Shown: positions 31,554 to 40,727, numbered from the stretch's first letter. The stretch: DNA of 42,572 bases from Agathobaculum desmolans ATCC 43058 (GCF_000701665.1 NZ_JNJN01000025.1:1-42572); one strand, 5' to 3'. Notes: generated by a model not told the origin, from the letters alone. Numbers and translations are program-made.

Positions 31554-32222
31554 TTAGCGGAATGGCGTACCGTCAGCGGTGAACACATTCATGCGATGAT
31601 AAGCGCTGAATGGGATCTCATACTGCGGCAAATATTGTGCAATGGCACGGGTCAGATATTCCGGACTCATGTTGTTGTTTCCGGCTGCCGTTGTAACGAC
31701 CGCGGTCACCTCATCTGCTTCCTCGGTGATGGTGAGGCCGCGCATCAATTCTTTCATATTCACGGTCTTTTCACCGCGTTTGGAGCGTTTGACGATTTCA
31801 ACCGCCGGCCGGGCAAACAACGCGCGAACCGCATCAGTAAAGCCCGCAGGAACCGCCTCCTCAAATCCCCATGTGATGCGATATTGCGACCATGCGATCG
31901 CACCGACTTTCATCCCACCATCCTCGAGCGGGTATATCTCAATCGCGCGCAGCCCTTCGGGGAACACATCATTGAGCGCTTCCAACGCATTTTCCGGCAC
32001 AGCCTCGCTGGTAATATTGAAGTCCAGAAACTCACATTCGCCCGAGTAGCCGGTCGAAAGCGGCAGCGCCACGGAGACATAGGCATGCTGGTTGAAGCCT
32101 TCGGTAAACCACAGCGGCATCTGGCAGCGCGCCATCGAGCGCTGCATCGTATGCATGAGATCAAGGTGAGAGATATATTTTGCTCTCCCCTCTTTGGCAA
32201 ATTTCATTCTTGCCTTAAACAC
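31554..32222 (-). CDS. TIGR03936 / DUF2344 radical SAM-associated protein
   Basis: This protein is usually encoded beside, or fused to, the TIGR03960 B12-binding radical SAM protein. It has 222 residues. The opening RMKFAKEGRAKYISHLDLMH and the segment FTEGFNQHAYVSVALPLSTG are the family hallmarks. No metal motif is visible. The start overlaps the end of the radical SAM gene by 8 bases, so the two are cotranslated and probably act together. A link to RNA modification is commonly suggested from gene neighbours, here miaB, but the reaction is not established to my knowledge. Confidence 0.9.
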   Translation of the reverse strand: MFKARMKFAKEGRAKYISHLDLMHTMQRSMARCQMPLWFTEGFNQHAYVSVALPLSTGYSGECEFLDFNITSEAVPENALEALNDVFPEGLRAIEIYPLEDGGMKVGAIAWSQYRITWGFEEAVPAGFTDAVRALFARPAVEIVKRSKRGEKTVNMKELMRGLTITEEADEVTAVVTTAAGNNNMSPEYLTRAIAQYLPQYEIPFSAYHRMNVFTADGTPFR

Positions 32223-34050
32223 AGCACTTTCCTCCCTTCAGCAGCGCATTTGCACCGCAGCCTGCGCATTTCTGCATGCAGTCCGGTGTAACAGCCGCTT
32301 CACGGGACAGCTCCCACTCATGCTTCAAATGCTCTTTTCTCGTGCCGCAGCCGATGTGATCCCACGGGAACACCTCGTCCAGCGGACGGGGGCGCGATGC
32401 ATAGAAGTCCGGATCCAAACCGCAATCGGCAAACGCCTGCATCCAGCGTTCAAAGTCGAAGCACTGATCCCAGCCATCCATTTTGCAGCCGCGCTGCCAG
32501 GCCAGCAGAATCGCCTTACCCTGTCGCCGGTCTCCGCGGGCGATCACGCCTTCCAGAACAGAGGTTTCCGCATCATGCCAGTTGTAGGTCACGTTTTTGG
32601 TTTTCATAATGACCTTCATGTGCGCCTGCTTTTCCCGGAACTGTTCCAGGGTATCCTGCGCGTCCCACTGGAACGGTGTCTGCGGCTTAGGCACAAAGCA
32701 GGAAGCGGATGCGGTGATTTTCACGCCGCGTGCACGGTTTGTGGTATTGACCCGCCAGCAATAAGCAACCTTTTTGCAGATTTCCGCGATTCCGTCCAGA
32801 TCTTCGGTGGTTTCCGTAGGCAGACCAATCATGAAATACAGCTTTACGTTGTTCCAGCCGCCCTGAAAGGCGATCTCACAGGCGTGAAGCACGTCTTCTT
32901 CACGAATGTTTTTATTGATGACATCGCGCAAACGCTGTGTACCTGCCTCACAGGCAAAGGTCAGGCCGCTTTTGCGGGTCTTCTGTACGCGCTGCATCAG
33001 TTCTGCGCTGAAGCTGTCCGCACGAAGCGACGGAAGCGACAGGCTGATATGACGCGGCTCACAATAATCCAGCATCCCCTCGGTCAAACCGGACAGATCC
33101 CCGTAATCACTGGTGGAGAGCGAGGAAAGCGAAATTTCCTCATAGCCCGAATTTTTCAGCACCGCCTCGGCCTGCCGCAGGAGCACCTCCTTGGATTTGG
33201 TGCGCAGCGGCCGGTAGGTATGCCCTGCCTGACAGAATCGGCAGCCGCGCGGGCAGCCGCGGAACAGTTCGACCATGGCGCGGTCAAACACGATATCGGT
33301 GGACGGCACCACAAAGGATTCCGGATAATACATTGTATCCAGATCCTTCACGATGCGCTTCTGCACCATTTCCGGTGCTCCGTGCGTCGGGGTCACGCGG
33401 TCGATCGTTCCGTCATCGTGATACGAAACCTCATACAGCGAAGGAACATACATCCCTTCGATCTGTGCCGCCTGAATCAGAAAATCCTGCTTGCTCCACC
33501 CTTCCCGCTTGGCCTTGCGGTATAGATCGGTGAATTCCAGCATAATCTCCTCACCGTCGCCAATCATAAACAGATCAACAAAATCCGCAAGCGGTTCCGG
33601 GTTATAGGCGCATGGGCCGCCGCAGGCAACCAAATGCTTCAGCTCAGTACGATCCTTTGCAAGCACCGGCACACCGCCGAGATCGAGCATATTCAGGATA
33701 TTGGTAAACGACAATTCGTATTGCAGTGTAAACGCGATAATGTCAAACTCGCAGAGCGGATCGCCGCTCTCCAATCCGTACAGCGGAATCCCCGCCGCAC
33801 GCAGTTCGGCTTCCATATCGATCCACGGAGCACAGACACGCTCGCACCAGATACCCTTCTGATCGTTGAGCAGGCCGTATAGGATACGCGAGCCCAGATG
33901 CGACATGGCAACCTCATAGGTATCCGGGAAGCAAAACGCAAACCGCAGATCAACTTCCTTCTTATCCTTCATCACAGAGCCCCACTCGCCGCCGACATAA
34001 CGCGCCGGCTTCTGCACGCGGGACAGGATGGCTTCCATCTTTTTGTGCAA
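32215..34050 (-). CDS. TIGR03960-family B12-binding radical SAM protein
   Basis: This is a radical SAM enzyme with an amino-terminal cobalamin-binding-like domain. It has 611 residues from a TTG at 34050. The amino part (about 1-170) includes RFAFCFPDTYEVAMSHLGSR. The cluster motif is CPRGCRFCQAG (C-x3-C-x2-C) near 230. The carboxyl part ends in CMQKCAGCGANALLKGGKCC, a cysteine-rich tail that could bind an extra cluster. The TTG is preferred because GGGAGG stands 7 bases before it; the next ATG is four codons in, and the longer frame lacks a site. It heads the long leftward housekeeping unit, with TIGR03936 overlapping its stop. The substrate is unknown. Confidence 0.92.
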   Translation of the reverse strand: MHKKMEAILSRVQKPARYVGGEWGSVMKDKKEVDLRFAFCFPDTYEVAMSHLGSRILYGLLNDQKGIWCERVCAPWIDMEAELRAAGIPLYGLESGDPLCEFDIIAFTLQYELSFTNILNMLDLGGVPVLAKDRTELKHLVACGGPCAYNPEPLADFVDLFMIGDGEEIMLEFTDLYRKAKREGWSKQDFLIQAAQIEGMYVPSLYEVSYHDDGTIDRVTPTHGAPEMVQKRIVKDLDTMYYPESFVVPSTDIVFDRAMVELFRGCPRGCRFCQAGHTYRPLRTKSKEVLLRQAEAVLKNSGYEEISLSSLSTSDYGDLSGLTEGMLDYCEPRHISLSLPSLRADSFSAELMQRVQKTRKSGLTFACEAGTQRLRDVINKNIREEDVLHACEIAFQGGWNNVKLYFMIGLPTETTEDLDGIAEICKKVAYCWRVNTTNRARGVKITASASCFVPKPQTPFQWDAQDTLEQFREKQAHMKVIMKTKNVTYNWHDAETSVLEGVIARGDRRQGKAILLAWQRGCKMDGWDQCFDFERWMQAFADCGLDPDFYASRPRPLDEVFPWDHIGCGTRKEHLKHEWELSREAAVTPDCMQKCAGCGANALLKGGKCCV

Positions 34051-34080
34051 GGCAGTTCCTCCCAAACAAAATACAAAAAC

Positions 34081-34089
34081 AGTATAACA
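34081..34089 (-). promoter_or_regulatory. Extended -10 promoter of the radical SAM-miaB-mutSL unit
   Basis: On the minus strand TGTTATACTG gives a -10 TATACT with TG in extended position, about 30 bases before the TTG start and 18 bases before the ribosome site. No clear -35 is seen, because the upstream sequence is occupied by the neighbouring terminator. Confidence 0.45.
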
Positions 34090-34101
34090 TATTTCGAGTA
34101 A

Positions 34102-34135
34102 AAAGACCACACCGTCTTATCTCGGTATGGTCTTT
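34102..34135 (-). terminator. Terminator of the P-type ATPase gene
   Basis: AAAGACCACACCG pairs with CGGTATGGTCTTT with one mismatch and an 8-base loop. It lies immediately after the ATPase stop and is followed by T4 on the minus strand. Confidence 0.75.
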
Positions 34136-34139
34136 GTTT

Positions 34140-36617
34140 TTACTTCAAGCCCAGAATACGGGCGGAATTCAGAACGGTTAAAACCGTCATCAAAACATCG
34201 GCTGCCACAGCCTGCCACATGTAGGCCACGCCGACTACCGTCAGCAAGACCAGCAGGATTTTGACAAGCAGCACAAACACCATGTTTTGAAATGCGATGC
34301 TGTGTGTCCGTCGGCAGATCCGCATGGCATCCGCCAGACGCGTCAGGTCGTTGGACATGATCAGAACATTTGCTGCATCTGCCGATCGGCTGGAGCCTGC
34401 TACACCCATTGCCACGCCGACATCAGCCAGCTTAAGCTCCTCGAGGTCATTGACACCGTCTCCAATATAGGCGGCAGTACCATCTGTCGGGATTGTGCGG
34501 AGCAAAAACTCCATCTTGGATGCTTTTTCTTCCGGCTGCAATCCATAATGGATGGTGTCGATACCGATAGCATCCGCAGTACGCTGTGCAGGAATTTCTG
34601 TGTCCCCGGTCAGGATAACCGTACGCAAGACCCCCTGCGATTTCATGCCGTGGATTGCATCCTTTGCTTCTGTTCGGATGGTATCTTCCAATACGATCGC
34701 ACCGGCATAGTCCCCATCATATGCAATATAGACCACAGTGCCGGCAATTTCCGGCACACCCTTAACCCCGCGGGATACCATCAGCCGGCGGTTACCTGCC
34801 AGCAAGTTGCGGTTGCCGATCCGGGCACGTACCCCACGTCCGGGGAACTCCTCAAATTCGCTGATTTTCTGCGGAACGCTGGGATATGCGGCCACCAGTG
34901 CACGCGCCACCGGATGCGGCGAAAGCTGTTCCGCAGCGGCAGCCAGAGCCAGAATACTTTCCTGATTGAAGTCCTGCGTTGTCTGAATCTCTTTCACACG
35001 GAGGTTTCCTTCGGTCAGCGTGCCGGTTTTATCGAATACTGCCATGCGCAGCTCGGCCATTTTCTCCACAGCCGCACTGCCCTTAACATGGATCCCCTTT
35101 TGTGACAGACGACCACGGCCGCACATGAAGCACAGAGGAACGGAGATCATCAGTGCAGTCGGACAGCAGATCATCAGAATCGTGAGCGCACGATAGATCC
35201 AGTTTGCCATTGTAGTGGCAGAGTTAAACAACGGCGGGATAACAGCCAAGAGCACTGCCAGCACAACCGCAACCGGAATGACCCGTGCCGCACCCGTCAG
35301 GACGCTTTTTTCCAGTGCCGCTCTGCACTCGCTGCCCTCATCCTGCACGCGCAGAATCTGGCTGACCGCACAGTCGGTAAACCGGGTAGTCGCACGCATT
35401 AAAAGCAGCGAACCAGTGTACAGGCTGCCGGCCAATACTTTATCATTTTTGCCGATAGACGAAGGTTCCGCATCGCCGGTCAGCACGGTATCATCAACGG
35501 TACCTTCACCACGAAGCACAATACCATCAATCGGAATGCGTTCTCCCGAGCGCACCAGAACGAACTCACCAATACGGATATCAGACGGCGACACCTGACG
35601 TTCTTCGCCTTGCATATTGACCAAAGATGCCTTGTCCGGCAGAAAACCGGTCTGTCTGGCCAAAGACTGATGTGTTGAGCTGAGGACCAAATCACTGACC
35701 ATCTTGCCCACGCCGTGCAGGATCAGGATGATACTGGCCTCTGGCCGGTTGCCCAACAGGAACGCACCCAAAGAAGCGATCAAGATCAGCAAATATTCAT
35801 CAAAATATTTCCCATGTGCAAAATTTTGTGCGACTCGTGCGGCAATCGGAACACCCGTCAGCAAATATGCGAGCAGATACATTGCAAATGCGATGCTGGA
35901 TTTTCCAAAGACCAGACCCACCACCAAAAAAACAACTGCTACCGACAAGCGGATCAGCGTAAAACGCATGTCCAGTGGTGTCATCGGCTGATATGGAACT
36001 TTTTCTCCTGTCGCCGCACGACGTGCATTTTCCCGGCGAACACGAGTCTGTTCGCGGCGACGCATCCGCGCATGATACTGCGCACGTTCGACAAGCGTCA
36101 TACCCGCAGTCTCATCAGTTACTTTTTCTGCAACCGTCAAAGCGGCTTCGGTGATCACCGGAACCGGATCGTCCGGCATCTCGTCCACAGCTTCTTTATC
36201 CGCATCTATCTCGGTTGCCGGAACGCCCTCGGGTTCTTCCGATATATCCGCTGCATCTTCCGATGAAACGGCAGTAGGCGCTTGGGGCTCCGGCACAGCG
36301 TTTACTTCCGAATCGTCTGCGGTATCCTTTTGTGCACGGTCAGTTTCCACAAGCTGTCCATCTGGTGTCGAGTCCGACCCCACATCTGCGGTCTGCGGGG
36401 CTCGCTCCTCCGCTGCCGCAGGCGGCTGCGCCGGAACAACGGAAAGCCCGTCCTCCAGATCCGACAACATATTTTCCACCAAATCAGTCGGGAAATCCAA
36501 ATTTTCTGCCTCAACCTGCGCAAGCAGGTCTTCTGAATACCCCGGTTGGGGAATATCTGCCGTCGGTTGCCGACCTTCTGCCTCCGGTTCGGTCAGACGG
36601 TTGTTATTTTCACTCAT
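34140..36617 (-). CDS. P1B-like metal-transporting P-type ATPase with unusual motifs
   Basis: This is an ATP-driven membrane pump, 825 residues. The first 165 residues are acidic, low-complexity and rich in Pro, Glu, Asp and Ala, with no heavy-metal-binding domain. Then come membrane segments from about 210. The actuator domain reads VLTGDAEP where TGE is normal. The transport motif is CCPTALMISVP, CPT rather than CPC. The phosphorylation site is FDKTGTLTEG. SPHP (in QLSPHPVARAL) marks P1B pumps. The hinge is GDGVNDLEELKLADVGVAMG. The last segments keep a Lys and an Asp (LLVKILLVLL, VAADVLMTVLTVLNSARIL) at positions used in zinc/cadmium pumps. AGGAGGG precedes the ATG. It is a single gene with its own terminator. 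A zinc-like ion is the best guess, but the changed motifs leave substrate and activity open. Confidence 0.85.
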   Translation of the reverse strand: MSENNNRLTEPEAEGRQPTADIPQPGYSEDLLAQVEAENLDFPTDLVENMLSDLEDGLSVVPAQPPAAAEERAPQTADVGSDSTPDGQLVETDRAQKDTADDSEVNAVPEPQAPTAVSSEDAADISEEPEGVPATEIDADKEAVDEMPDDPVPVITEAALTVAEKVTDETAGMTLVERAQYHARMRRREQTRVRRENARRAATGEKVPYQPMTPLDMRFTLIRLSVAVVFLVVGLVFGKSSIAFAMYLLAYLLTGVPIAARVAQNFAHGKYFDEYLLILIASLGAFLLGNRPEASIILILHGVGKMVSDLVLSSTHQSLARQTGFLPDKASLVNMQGEERQVSPSDIRIGEFVLVRSGERIPIDGIVLRGEGTVDDTVLTGDAEPSSIGKNDKVLAGSLYTGSLLLMRATTRFTDCAVSQILRVQDEGSECRAALEKSVLTGAARVIPVAVVLAVLLAVIPPLFNSATTMANWIYRALTILMICCPTALMISVPLCFMCGRGRLSQKGIHVKGSAAVEKMAELRMAVFDKTGTLTEGNLRVKEIQTTQDFNQESILALAAAAEQLSPHPVARALVAAYPSVPQKISEFEEFPGRGVRARIGNRNLLAGNRRLMVSRGVKGVPEIAGTVVYIAYDGDYAGAIVLEDTIRTEAKDAIHGMKSQGVLRTVILTGDTEIPAQRTADAIGIDTIHYGLQPEEKASKMEFLLRTIPTDGTAAYIGDGVNDLEELKLADVGVAMGVAGSSRSADAANVLIMSNDLTRLADAMRICRRTHSIAFQNMVFVLLVKILLVLLTVVGVAYMWQAVAADVLMTVLTVLNSARILGLK

Positions 36618-36713
36618 TCACTATCCCTCCTGCACATATGCAATAACATGTACCAAGATGAACTGGATATGGTCATTGCACAGCGCATAGTATACTGTTT
36701 TATCCGGTTTCTA

Positions 36714-36743
36714 TATATAGTAATTCCGCTTACCCGTTTGCAA
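36714..36743 (-). promoter_or_regulatory. Possible promoter of the P-type ATPase gene
   Basis: On the minus strand TTGCAA and TATATA are separated by 18 bases, about 70 bases upstream of the ribosome site. A second -10-like TATACT lies at 36689-36694. The match is moderate. Confidence 0.35.
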
Positions 36744-37065
36744 GAAAATTCCAGATAGGTGTTCGCGTAATCGCACAGTACGACTTGCACCCCCGGATAA
36801 TTCCAAAACCAGCGCGGCAGAATATTTCCATTACTGTTATCAAGCACACTGTAAAAAATAAAATAGCTGAGATCTGTTTATATCCATTGCGATCTCGCTT
36901 GCGCTGCATGGTATATCGTTTATTTACAGCATGCAACAGCTATCTCAGCTGAGAGAGCCGACAGCAAAGGTCCATACCGCGACACATGAGTATCTATTCA
37001 AATATGGTATCATCCAATCGCACATCTGTCAAGAATTCCAAATAAAAACCACTCAACAGTTGCAT
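36744..37065. other. Intergenic region without recognised gene
   Basis: About 320 bases of AT-rich sequence separate the ATPase promoter from the SPFH terminator. A perfect 12-bp palindrome TCTCAGCTGAGA lies at 36943-36954. One copy of its half, AGCTGAGAT, occurs at 36865-36873 and could pair with ATCTCAGCT at 36942-36950. No frame with a ribosome site, no tRNA and no riboswitch was recognised. Confidence 0.5.
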
Positions 37066-37104
37066 AAAAATCAAGTCCGGTGCATTACACCGGACTTGAT
37101 TTTT
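37066..37104 (-). terminator. Terminator of the SPFH/NfeD unit
   Basis: Perfect 17-bp arms, AAAAATCAAGTCCGGTG and its complement, have a 5-base loop. The stop codon of the SPFH gene (37103-37105) is part of the stem. T5 ends the minus-strand side. Confidence 0.92.
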
Positions 37105-38014
37105 ACTTTTCTGCTTTGGGTTCGGTTATCACTTCTTTGAAAGAGGTGGCTAAGCCGGCAAGCGACTGAATCTCGCTCGGAATAATAATTTTCGTCGCTT
37201 TGCCATCTGCCGCTGTGCTGAATGCTTCCAAAGATTTAAGCTTAATGACCTGTTCGGTCGGCGAGGCCTGATTAAGCATCGTAATCGAATCCGCAAGTGC
37301 TTTCTGTACGGTGAGAAGCGCCTCTGCTTCGCCTTCTGCTTCCTTGATTTTAGCAAGGCGACTGGCCTCTGCACGCAGCACGGTCGATTCCTTCTCGCCC
37401 TCTGCTACCAGAATGGCGGATTGTTTTTTGCCTTCTGCCACCAGGATCGCTTCACGGCGTTCACGTTCAGCCTTCATCTGTTTTTCCATCGATTCCTGAA
37501 TTGCGGCAGGCGGAATGATATTTTTCAGCTCTACGCGGTTAACCTTAATGCCCCATGCATCGGTCGCTTCATCCAGAATCGCGCGCATTTTGGTATTGAT
37601 GATGTCGCGGCTGGTCAAGGTCTGATCAAGTTCGAGATCGCCAATGATGTTACGCAGCGTGGTAGCAGTCAGGTTTTCGATCGCCGCCATCGGGCTTTCG
37701 ATTCCGTAGGTGAACAGCTTGGGATCCGTGATCTGGAAATACACCACCGTATCGATCTGCATGGTAACGTTATCCTTGGTGATTACAGGCTGCGGTGGAA
37801 AATCCACAACCTGCTCTTTCAGCGTTACCTTTCGGGCAACGCGCTCAAACAACGGTACCTTGAAATGCAATCCTGTATTCCATGTGCACTTATACGTACC
37901 CAAGCGTTCTACGATATAGGCCTTGGCCTGTGGAACAACGACAATATTGCTGGCCAAAAATGCGATCAGCAGAATTGCTAGAACAATCCAGATAACAGGA
38001 ATAATAAACGGCAT
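37103..38014 (-). CDS. SPFH/stomatin-family membrane protein (QmcA/paraslipin-like)
   Basis: This membrane-anchored scaffold protein forms oligomers in the cytoplasmic membrane. It has 303 residues. One amino-terminal membrane segment covers about 5-24 (IPVIWIVLAILLIAFLASNI). The SPFH/Band 7 domain follows (about 25-180), with VERLGTYKCTWNTGLHFKVP and IGDLELDQTLTSRDIINTKM. A coiled Ala/Glu/Lys-rich segment (about 180-250, AEGKKQSAILVAEGEKESTV) precedes a hydrophobic end. AAAGGGAG stands before the ATG. It lies 26 bp after a NfeD gene. SPFH-NfeD pairs are a recurrent unit linked to membrane microdomains and envelope stress. Confidence 0.93.
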   Translation of the reverse strand: MPFIIPVIWIVLAILLIAFLASNIVVVPQAKAYIVERLGTYKCTWNTGLHFKVPLFERVARKVTLKEQVVDFPPQPVITKDNVTMQIDTVVYFQITDPKLFTYGIESPMAAIENLTATTLRNIIGDLELDQTLTSRDIINTKMRAILDEATDAWGIKVNRVELKNIIPPAAIQESMEKQMKAERERREAILVAEGKKQSAILVAEGEKESTVLRAEASRLAKIKEAEGEAEALLTVQKALADSITMLNQASPTEQVIKLKSLEAFSTAADGKATKIIIPSEIQSLAGLATSFKEVITEPKAEK

Positions 38015-38040
38015 AACACGACTCCCTTTCTCACGGAACC

Positions 38041-38484
38041 CTAATTGATTTTTTCTACTACGGCCTTTACTCCGCGGATCTCTACCACATGCACTGTGGT
38101 ACCGACGGGAATGACCGTGTCATCCACACTGCGCGCAGACCATACAGTACCGCACACCTTTACCGCACCGGTTTCGTGCAGATGATCAACTGCTTCAGTG
38201 ACAATTGCTGTTTCACCAATGATCCGATCCGCATTGGTCGCTTCTTTTTTGGTCTTTAGAAAGCGCCGGCAGAACGGCCGCATCAGAATGAGCAATACCG
38301 CCGAAAACAGCACAAAGATTACAAGCTGCGTTGGCACACTCAACCCAATGCTGGCAGCGATCAGCGCCGCTACGCCGCCCACTGCAAACCAGATTGCAGA
38401 TAAATCCAACGTAAAGGCCTCCACCGCCACACCAATAATGATAACAGCCACCCATATATATAGGCTGTTGATACCAAACAACAT
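38041..38484 (-). CDS. NfeD-family membrane protein
   Basis: This is the partner of the SPFH protein. The 147-residue protein has membrane segments at about 6-28, 30-48 and 55-75. A carboxyl OB-fold domain follows (about 90-147) with ETAIVTEAVDHLHETGAVKV and GTVWSARSVDDTVIPVGTTV, the NfeD core. It is the short, non-protease form. The ATG at 38484 has AGGAGGGG 9 bases upstream; the longer frame would cover it and is rejected. A -10-like TATACT lies at 38510-38515, about 25 bases before the start. NfeD OB domains are thought to recruit SPFH partners. Confidence 0.9.
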   Translation of the reverse strand: MLFGINSLYIWVAVIIIGVAVEAFTLDLSAIWFAVGGVAALIAASIGLSVPTQLVIFVLFSAVLLILMRPFCRRFLKTKKEATNADRIIGETAIVTEAVDHLHETGAVKVCGTVWSARSVDDTVIPVGTTVHVVEIRGVKAVVEKIN

Positions 38485-38515
38485 TTGTATGATCCCCTCC
38501 TTTGCGCATAGTATA

Positions 38516-38963
38516 TCACGGCAACACATAAAAGTACAGCAAAAAACATGATTAATATTCAGTCTTCAAAAATGTACTTGTTTGACGATGAGCAGTGATA
38601 CACGCGGCACCACGTATTAAATCGTATTTGCCGCAAAATCAAGTGTAAAGCCATATCTATATGATCTGTAAAAGTAATACAAATTGCCGTAAAAGCAGCT
38701 TGTCTAAAAACGAAAAAAGGCGATACTTTCTCACAAAGTATGTACTCTGCATCTATGTTTGCAAAGATACAATCATCTTCTCATGCGTCAGTGCGACTAT
38801 GATGCTAATAAGCATTTACAGCTTAGAAAGCCTTGAGATGAGATTTGTCAAGGGAAGTTTCAGCTAAATGTTACAGATATCTCATTCTATTTTTTCTGAT
38901 AGTAAACAGATTTAAAACTTGTTCTCCTTAGAAAGGCATACATTGATAGACTTGTGATACTAT
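38516..38963. other. AT-rich intergenic region without recognised gene
   Basis: This roughly 450-base stretch separates the NfeD promoter from the terminator of the CPBP gene. A 68-codon frame exists on the plus strand at 38661-38867, but it has no ribosome site and an unlikely composition. No RNA gene or repeat was recognised. The GC content appears to fall here and stays lower to the right edge, so it may mark a junction of imported DNA. Confidence 0.45.
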
Positions 38964-38998
38964 AAAGAGGCACACAGCTTATAACTGTACGCCTCTTT
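38964..38998 (-). terminator. Terminator of the CPBP/redoxin/ferredoxin unit
   Basis: AAAGAGGCACACAG pairs with CTGTACGCCTCTTT at 12 of 14 positions around a 7-base loop, 10 bases after the CPBP stop. T3 and further A/T follow on the minus strand. Confidence 0.75.
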
Positions 38999-39008
38999 AT
39001 TCACCTCA

Positions 39009-39845
39009 TTATTCAAATGAATTCTCTGTCCTATACCCTTGTTTTGCGGTATTATTTTTAAGCAGATGATAGATCGTATAACACATAGGAATAATCATAA
39101 TAAGGGAAAACATATCGACCATAAGACTTCCTGCTTTTGAAGGGATAAAACTTTGCATGGCACCAATAAAGTTATTCGCTGCATGTACGATCATTGGATA
39201 GATAAGCCGATTTGTTTTATAGTAAATAATTCCAGCGACGATCCCCATAAATGTAGCATAAACTGTCTGAATGAGATTCATATGATACGCTCCGAACATG
39301 ATCGCCGATAACATAATTGAGATCCATACAGGAAATACCTTTTGCATGGAGCGAAATACAATACCTCGAAAAAGCAGTTCTTCAACAAGAGGTGCTACGA
39401 TCACAACGGTCAATATGAGTTCTAAGCCACTTCCGCCTTCAATAGATTTGTTTGCTGCTTCCATAGCGGAAAGGCTTTCCCGAAACGCTGGAATGTTCTT
39501 AGCTAACATGATCCAAAGATAGGATACCCCGGAAATCCCTGCGCCGGCGATCAAGCTCATTGCGGTTCCCTTGGCATCGGGCAGACCGCTCTTTTCCCCT
39601 CTGTCCCTCTGAAATACCCATCGATACACAGCAAAGAAGAGAATAATCAGCACAAAGTTGACAAAAATCTCAGTCCATCCATAGAAGGCAGCGAATTGTT
39701 CCTGGGTAAGTTGCAGCACGTTCGTGAAAAAGCTGTAAAAACCATAGAGCAAAATTCCGGACATACCATAATGCAGTGCAATGGCCAGTATCGGCAGCAG
39801 GAGAAAGCAAAATCTCCTGCCAATACTCATAGCGTGTTTATCCAT
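39009..39845 (-). CDS. CPBP-family intramembrane glutamic protease
   Basis: This is a membrane-embedded protease of the CAAX/Abi (CPBP) family. It has 278 residues and about seven or eight hydrophobic segments. The catalytic motifs are visible: APLVEELLFRG near residue 155 (double Glu and Arg), FGAYHMNLIQTVYATFMGI with the His near 190, and MIVHAANNFIGA with the second His near 220. AGAGGAAAG precedes the ATG. It is the last gene of a leftward unit with the redoxin (15 bp upstream) and the ferredoxin. Members can process peptides or act in bacteriocin self-immunity. No bacteriocin gene is seen here, so the target is unknown. Confidence 0.9.
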   Translation of the reverse strand: MDKHAMSIGRRFCFLLLPILAIALHYGMSGILLYGFYSFFTNVLQLTQEQFAAFYGWTEIFVNFVLIILFFAVYRWVFQRDRGEKSGLPDAKGTAMSLIAGAGISGVSYLWIMLAKNIPAFRESLSAMEAANKSIEGGSGLELILTVVIVAPLVEELLFRGIVFRSMQKVFPVWISIMLSAIMFGAYHMNLIQTVYATFMGIVAGIIYYKTNRLIYPMIVHAANNFIGAMQSFIPSKAGSLMVDMFSLIMIIPMCYTIYHLLKNNTAKQGYRTENSFE

Positions 39846-39860
39846 GTTCTTTCCTCTTTA

Positions 39861-40727
39861 TTATTTCTCCCTTAACCCCTGTATCTTTTTGTCGATCTCA
39901 TCGATCCTTTCCAGATCTTTCTTCAGGGTTTGCAGTTCCTCTTCCGTAAACAGGTCTTTGCAGTTTTCGATTTGGAGCGTTAGAAATTCTGCATAGGTGC
40001 AGTCCGGCAACTGCTCGGACGCATTTTTCTCAATATTTTCAAACACCTTATCCCACAATTCCTGATGCTCTAAAAAGATATTGTTTTGCTCTTTGCTTAA
40101 CGCTGCAACCTTATCATCTACGGTATCTTCCGAAGGAAGTGCCGTTGCAACTTCCTTGCCGTTTTTAATATCCTCTACCAGCTTGAGGATGGCATCCATT
40201 TTCTTTTCATCTTCAATGCTACCGGTAATAGGCTCTCCGATGATATTCCCGTTTTTATCCACCATAATTGTAGTGGGGAAAGCGAAAATTTTCCCGACAT
40301 AGTCCTGAGCTTCATCGCCGCCATTGATAAACAGATTTCTATAGGTAGCGCCTTGCTTTGCAAGGATTTCTTTTGCCTCTGAAAGCAATTCTTCGCTTTC
40401 TCCAGCCTCAACATTCACCCCTACCAGCTCAGCCCCTTTTTCACGGAGTTTTTCATTCAATTCTTCAAGCGCCGGCATCTCATTTACACAGGCAGAACAA
40501 CCATTAAACCAAAAATTGAGCAGCGTTACCTCATTGTTGCTAAACAAGGTGCTGTCCACATTGTTGCCTTCAAAATCTGTTCCAGTAAATTCGGGAAATG
40601 GATTCTCTTGTGTTGCTCCATTTGGGGCTGACTGTGAATCTACTGTACCGTTGCAGCCGCAAGCCGCCAGCGAAGTTATCAATACAAGAGCCACAAGGCC
40701 AGATGCAATTTTCTTAAATACTTTCAT
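39861..40727 (-). CDS. TlpA-like thioredoxin-fold lipoprotein
   Basis: This is an extracytoplasmic thiol-redox lipoprotein with 288 residues. The signal peptide ends in the lipobox LAAC with C23 as lipid site. The redoxin domain covers about 43-190. Its active site is C77-S-A-C80 (NFWFNGCSACVNEMP), a CxxC of the TlpA/ResA class with Ser where Pro is common. The cis-proline is in AFPTTIMVDKNG. A charged helical region of about 90 residues follows (190-288), longer than in TlpA proteins, with two more cysteines (C247 and C258 by my count). The start overlaps the upstream ferredoxin gene by 14 bases. With that gene it may form an electron path to exported thiols. Confidence 0.9.
   Translation of the reverse strand: MKVFKKIASGLVALVLITSLAACGCNGTVDSQSAPNGATQENPFPEFTGTDFEGNNVDSTLFSNNEVTLLNFWFNGCSACVNEMPALEELNEKLREKGAELVGVNVEAGESEELLSEAKEILAKQGATYRNLFINGGDEAQDYVGKIFAFPTTIMVDKNGNIIGEPITGSIEDEKKMDAILKLVEDIKNGKEVATALPSEDTVDDKVAALSKEQNNIFLEHQELWDKVFENIEKNASEQLPDCTYAEFLTLQIENCKDLFTEEELQTLKKDLERIDEIDKKIQGLREK

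Noticed and set aside
38661-38867. 68-codon plus-strand frame in the intergenic region
   Set aside because: It has no ribosome site, a Ser/Lys/Cys-rich composition without a recognisable pattern, and AT-rich surroundings in which such frames occur by chance.
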